NCBI GenBank assembly: GCA_013203365.1
Contig: JABMQG010000334.1
Span: 1-5,386 of the forward strand
From: Planctomycetota bacterium
Lineage (GTDB): Bacteria; Planctomycetota; Phycisphaerae; SM23-33; FEN-1343
DNA: 5,386 nucleotides
Direction of reading: 5' to 3'
The position numbers and the translations under genes were made by a program. Shown here in pieces: positions 3,856-5,386 of this stretch. Below the pieces are notes generated by a model, which was not told the origin of the DNA, did not search any database, and worked only from the letters and a program-made list of their open reading frames with translations. Within the stretch, counting starts at the first letter, position 1. Every line of letters begins with the position of its first letter.

Positions 3856-5313
3856 CTACCTCAGTCCCATCGCCTTAGCGACGCCTTCACCGTAGGCCGG
3901 ATCGGCCTTGGCGAAGTGGGCGACCATCTTCTCCTGGAGGTCCTTGGGCACCTTGCCCAAGCTGCCGGCGATGTTCTTGACCAGTCGCTGCTGTTCATCG
4001 GGAGGCATCAGCCTGTAGAGATTGCCCGGCTGGATGTAGTCGTCGTCCACGCCTCGCTTCTGCTCGTAGCGGTCGGCATCACCCGAGATCTTGAGCGGAG
4101 GCTCGGCGTATGCGGGATCGGCCACCGGGCCACCCATGCTGTTGGGCTCGTAGTTCGGGTCCGGGCCTCCGTTGTCATCGAACCGCATCGCGCCATCGCG
4201 CTGATAGGTGTTCTGCACCTTCGTTGCATGCGGGCAGTTGATCGGCAGTCGCTCGTAGTTGACGCCCAGGCGGTAGCGGTGTGCATCCGCATAGGAGAAG
4301 ATCCGCGCCTGGAGCATCTTGCACGGCGAGAAGGAGATTCCCGGCACGACGTTGGCCGGGGAGAACGCAGCCTGCTCGACCTCCGCGAAGTAGTTGCCCG
4401 GGTTGCGGTTCAGTTCGAGCACGCCCACCTCGATCAGGGGGTAGTCCGCATGGGGCCATACCTTCGTCAGGTCGAACGGGTTCCACCGGTAGTCCTCGGC
4501 CTCCAGCTCGGGCATGATCTGGACGCTGAAGGTCCACTTGGGATAATCGCCTCGCTCGATGGCCTCGAACAACTGAACGGTGTGGTAGTCGGGGTTTTCG
4601 GCAGCCAAGCGGTTCGCTTCTTCCACCGGCATGCACTGGATGCCCTGTTGGGTCTTGAAGTGGAACTTGACCCAAAACCGTTCATTCTTGGCGTTGATGA
4701 AGCTGTACGTGTGACTGCCGTACCCGTTCATGTACGGGATGCCCCGGGGAATGCCACGGTCGGAGAACAGGATCGTGACCTGGTGCAGCGACTCCGGCAC
4801 CTGCGACCAGAAGTCCCACTGCGCGAAGTCACGCTTGGCGTTTGTCTGAGGGTCGCGCTTCTGGGTGTGGATGAAATCCGGGAACTTGATCGCGTCCCGG
4901 ATGAAGAAGGTCGGCGTGTTGTTGCCGACCATGTCCCAGTTGCCTTCCTCGGTGTAGAACTTCAGCGAGAAACCACGGACGTCCCGCACGGTGTCGGCTG
5001 AGCCCTTCTCCCCGGCCACGGTCGAGAACCGCCCGAACATCTCGGTCTGCTTGCCGATCTCGGAGAACAGCTTGGCCTTCGTGTACTTCCTGATGTCCTG
5101 GGTCACCGTGAGGGTGCCGTGGGCACCGGAGGCTTTCGCGTGGACCACCCGCTCGGGAATGCGCTCCCGGTTGAAGTGGGCCAGCTTCTCCAGCAGGTAG
5201 TGATCCTGCATCAGCGTAGGACCGCGTTCTCCGGCTGTCAGGGAGGTCTGGTTGTCGGGGACGGGGATCCCGGCCGCCGTGGTCAGTGTCTTCTTATTCT
5301 TGTCCTTGCTCAT
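3856..5313 (-). CDS. katA: Monofunctional haem catalase, small-subunit (clade 3) type
   Basis: A complete 485-residue catalase that dismutates hydrogen peroxide to water and oxygen, normally a cytoplasmic tetramer with haem b. The distal site is [18 protein letters not shown] (49-66) with catalytic His58; [12 protein letters not shown] (129-140) holds catalytic Asn131; [14 protein letters not shown] (337-350) holds the haem-ligating Tyr341. The spacings 58-131-341 equal those of human catalase (75-148-358). Residues matching the NADPH pocket are present (His177, Ser184, Arg186, Asn196, Lys220, Val285, Trp286, His288), while the Phe198 equivalent is Ile181. The length of 485 and the absence of a C-terminal flavodoxin-like domain exclude large-subunit catalases. 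Oddities are Ala61 and His65 where Gly and Tyr/Phe are usual, and Cys331 in SPCKML where Asp is usual. ATG 5313 (MSKDKNKK) is chosen over the in-frame ATG at 5370 because AAAGGA precedes it and the length then fits the family. It seems to be a single-gene unit. Confidence 0.97.
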   Translation of the reverse strand: MSKDKNKKTLTTAAGIPVPDNQTSLTAGERGPTLMQDHYLLEKLAHFNRERIPERVVHAKASGAHGTLTVTQDIRKYTKAKLFSEIGKQTEMFGRFSTVAGEKGSADTVRDVRGFSLKFYTEEGNWDMVGNNTPTFFIRDAIKFPDFIHTQKRDPQTNAKRDFAQWDFWSQVPESLHQVTILFSDRGIPRGIPYMNGYGSHTYSFINAKNERFWVKFHFKTQQGIQCMPVEEANRLAAENPDYHTVQLFEAIERGDYPKWTFSVQIMPELEAEDYRWNPFDLTKVWPHADYPLIEVGVLELNRNPGNYFAEVEQAAFSPANVVPGISFSPCKMLQARIFSYADAHRYRLGVNYERLPINCPHATKVQNTYQRDGAMRFDDNGGPDPNYEPNSMGGPVADPAYAEPPLKISGDADRYEQKRGVDDDYIQPGNLYRLMPPDEQQRLVKNIAGSLGKVPKDLQEKMVAHFAKADPAYGEGVAKAMGLR

Positions 5314-5386
5314 CGGTCTTGTCCTTTCTTTGCCAATGTTCTGGGGATAGCCCGGATTGCCGACGCCCACATACTCGGCTTGCGAC
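5314..5386 (-). promoter_or_regulatory. Catalase leader with ribosome binding site
   Basis: AAAGGA (5327-5322) lies 8 bases before ATG 5313 and decides the start. The remaining 60 bases show no clear promoter and no PerR, Fur or OxyR-like dyad; the promoter probably lies beyond the window. Confidence 0.55.

Noticed and set aside
3916..5001. Long plus-strand open frame of 361 codons opposite the catalase gene
   Set aside because: It is the antisense shadow of a clearly real, GC-rich catalase; its product is Val/Arg/Leu-rich with no recognisable motif.
5314..5370. Extended catalase start at ATG 5370
   Set aside because: The added 19 residues do not resemble catalase N-termini, and a good ribosome binding site precedes ATG 5313.

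Overview
Bacterial DNA in which every gene I can support lies on the minus strand, so transcription runs from high to low coordinates. The organism cannot be named from the window. Composition splits it in two. From about 1980 to the end the DNA is GC-rich (roughly 60-67 % in lines I counted) with strong GC preference at third codon positions. Positions 1561-1980 are AT-rich (I count 163 G+C in 420 bases, 39 %). The two genes at 1-1533 are intermediate (about 50-55 %). A genomic-island edge, an old insertion scar, or a chimeric metagenome contig would all fit. The GC-rich genes (a lipoprotein with a Gly/Asp-rich linker and a small zinc-ribbon-like protein) would suit a planctomycete or deltaproteobacterium, but that is only an impression.

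Layout from the right end, following transcription: (i) 5313-3856, an intact monofunctional haem catalase of the small-subunit type with all catalytic residues, followed by a strong GC hairpin; (ii) 3763-3665, the first ~26 residues of an ABC-transporter ATPase that stops before the Walker A motif, so gene debris; (iii) 3589-3308, a small unrecognised Cys-containing ORF whose tail resembles FlgM; (iv) 3033-1984, a 349-residue exported protein, probably a lipoprotein, of unknown function; (v) 1983-1534, an AT-rich non-coding stretch with several inverted repeats and two candidate promoters; (vi) 1533-811, a GntR-family regulator with a UTRA ligand-binding domain; (vii) 789-1, the first 263 residues of a thiamine-diphosphate-dependent 2-oxo acid dehydrogenase E1 alpha subunit, running off the window.

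The regulator and E1 alpha gene are 21 bases apart in the same direction and probably form one operon read from the AT-rich region, with the regulator likely controlling its own operon. The two promoters and the repeated 15-base near-palindrome in that leader are the most testable regulatory structure here. The catalase is probably a stand-alone oxidative-stress gene; nothing links it functionally to the dehydrogenase operon. I found no RNA gene, CRISPR array or intact mobile element, and no convincing new multi-gene system.
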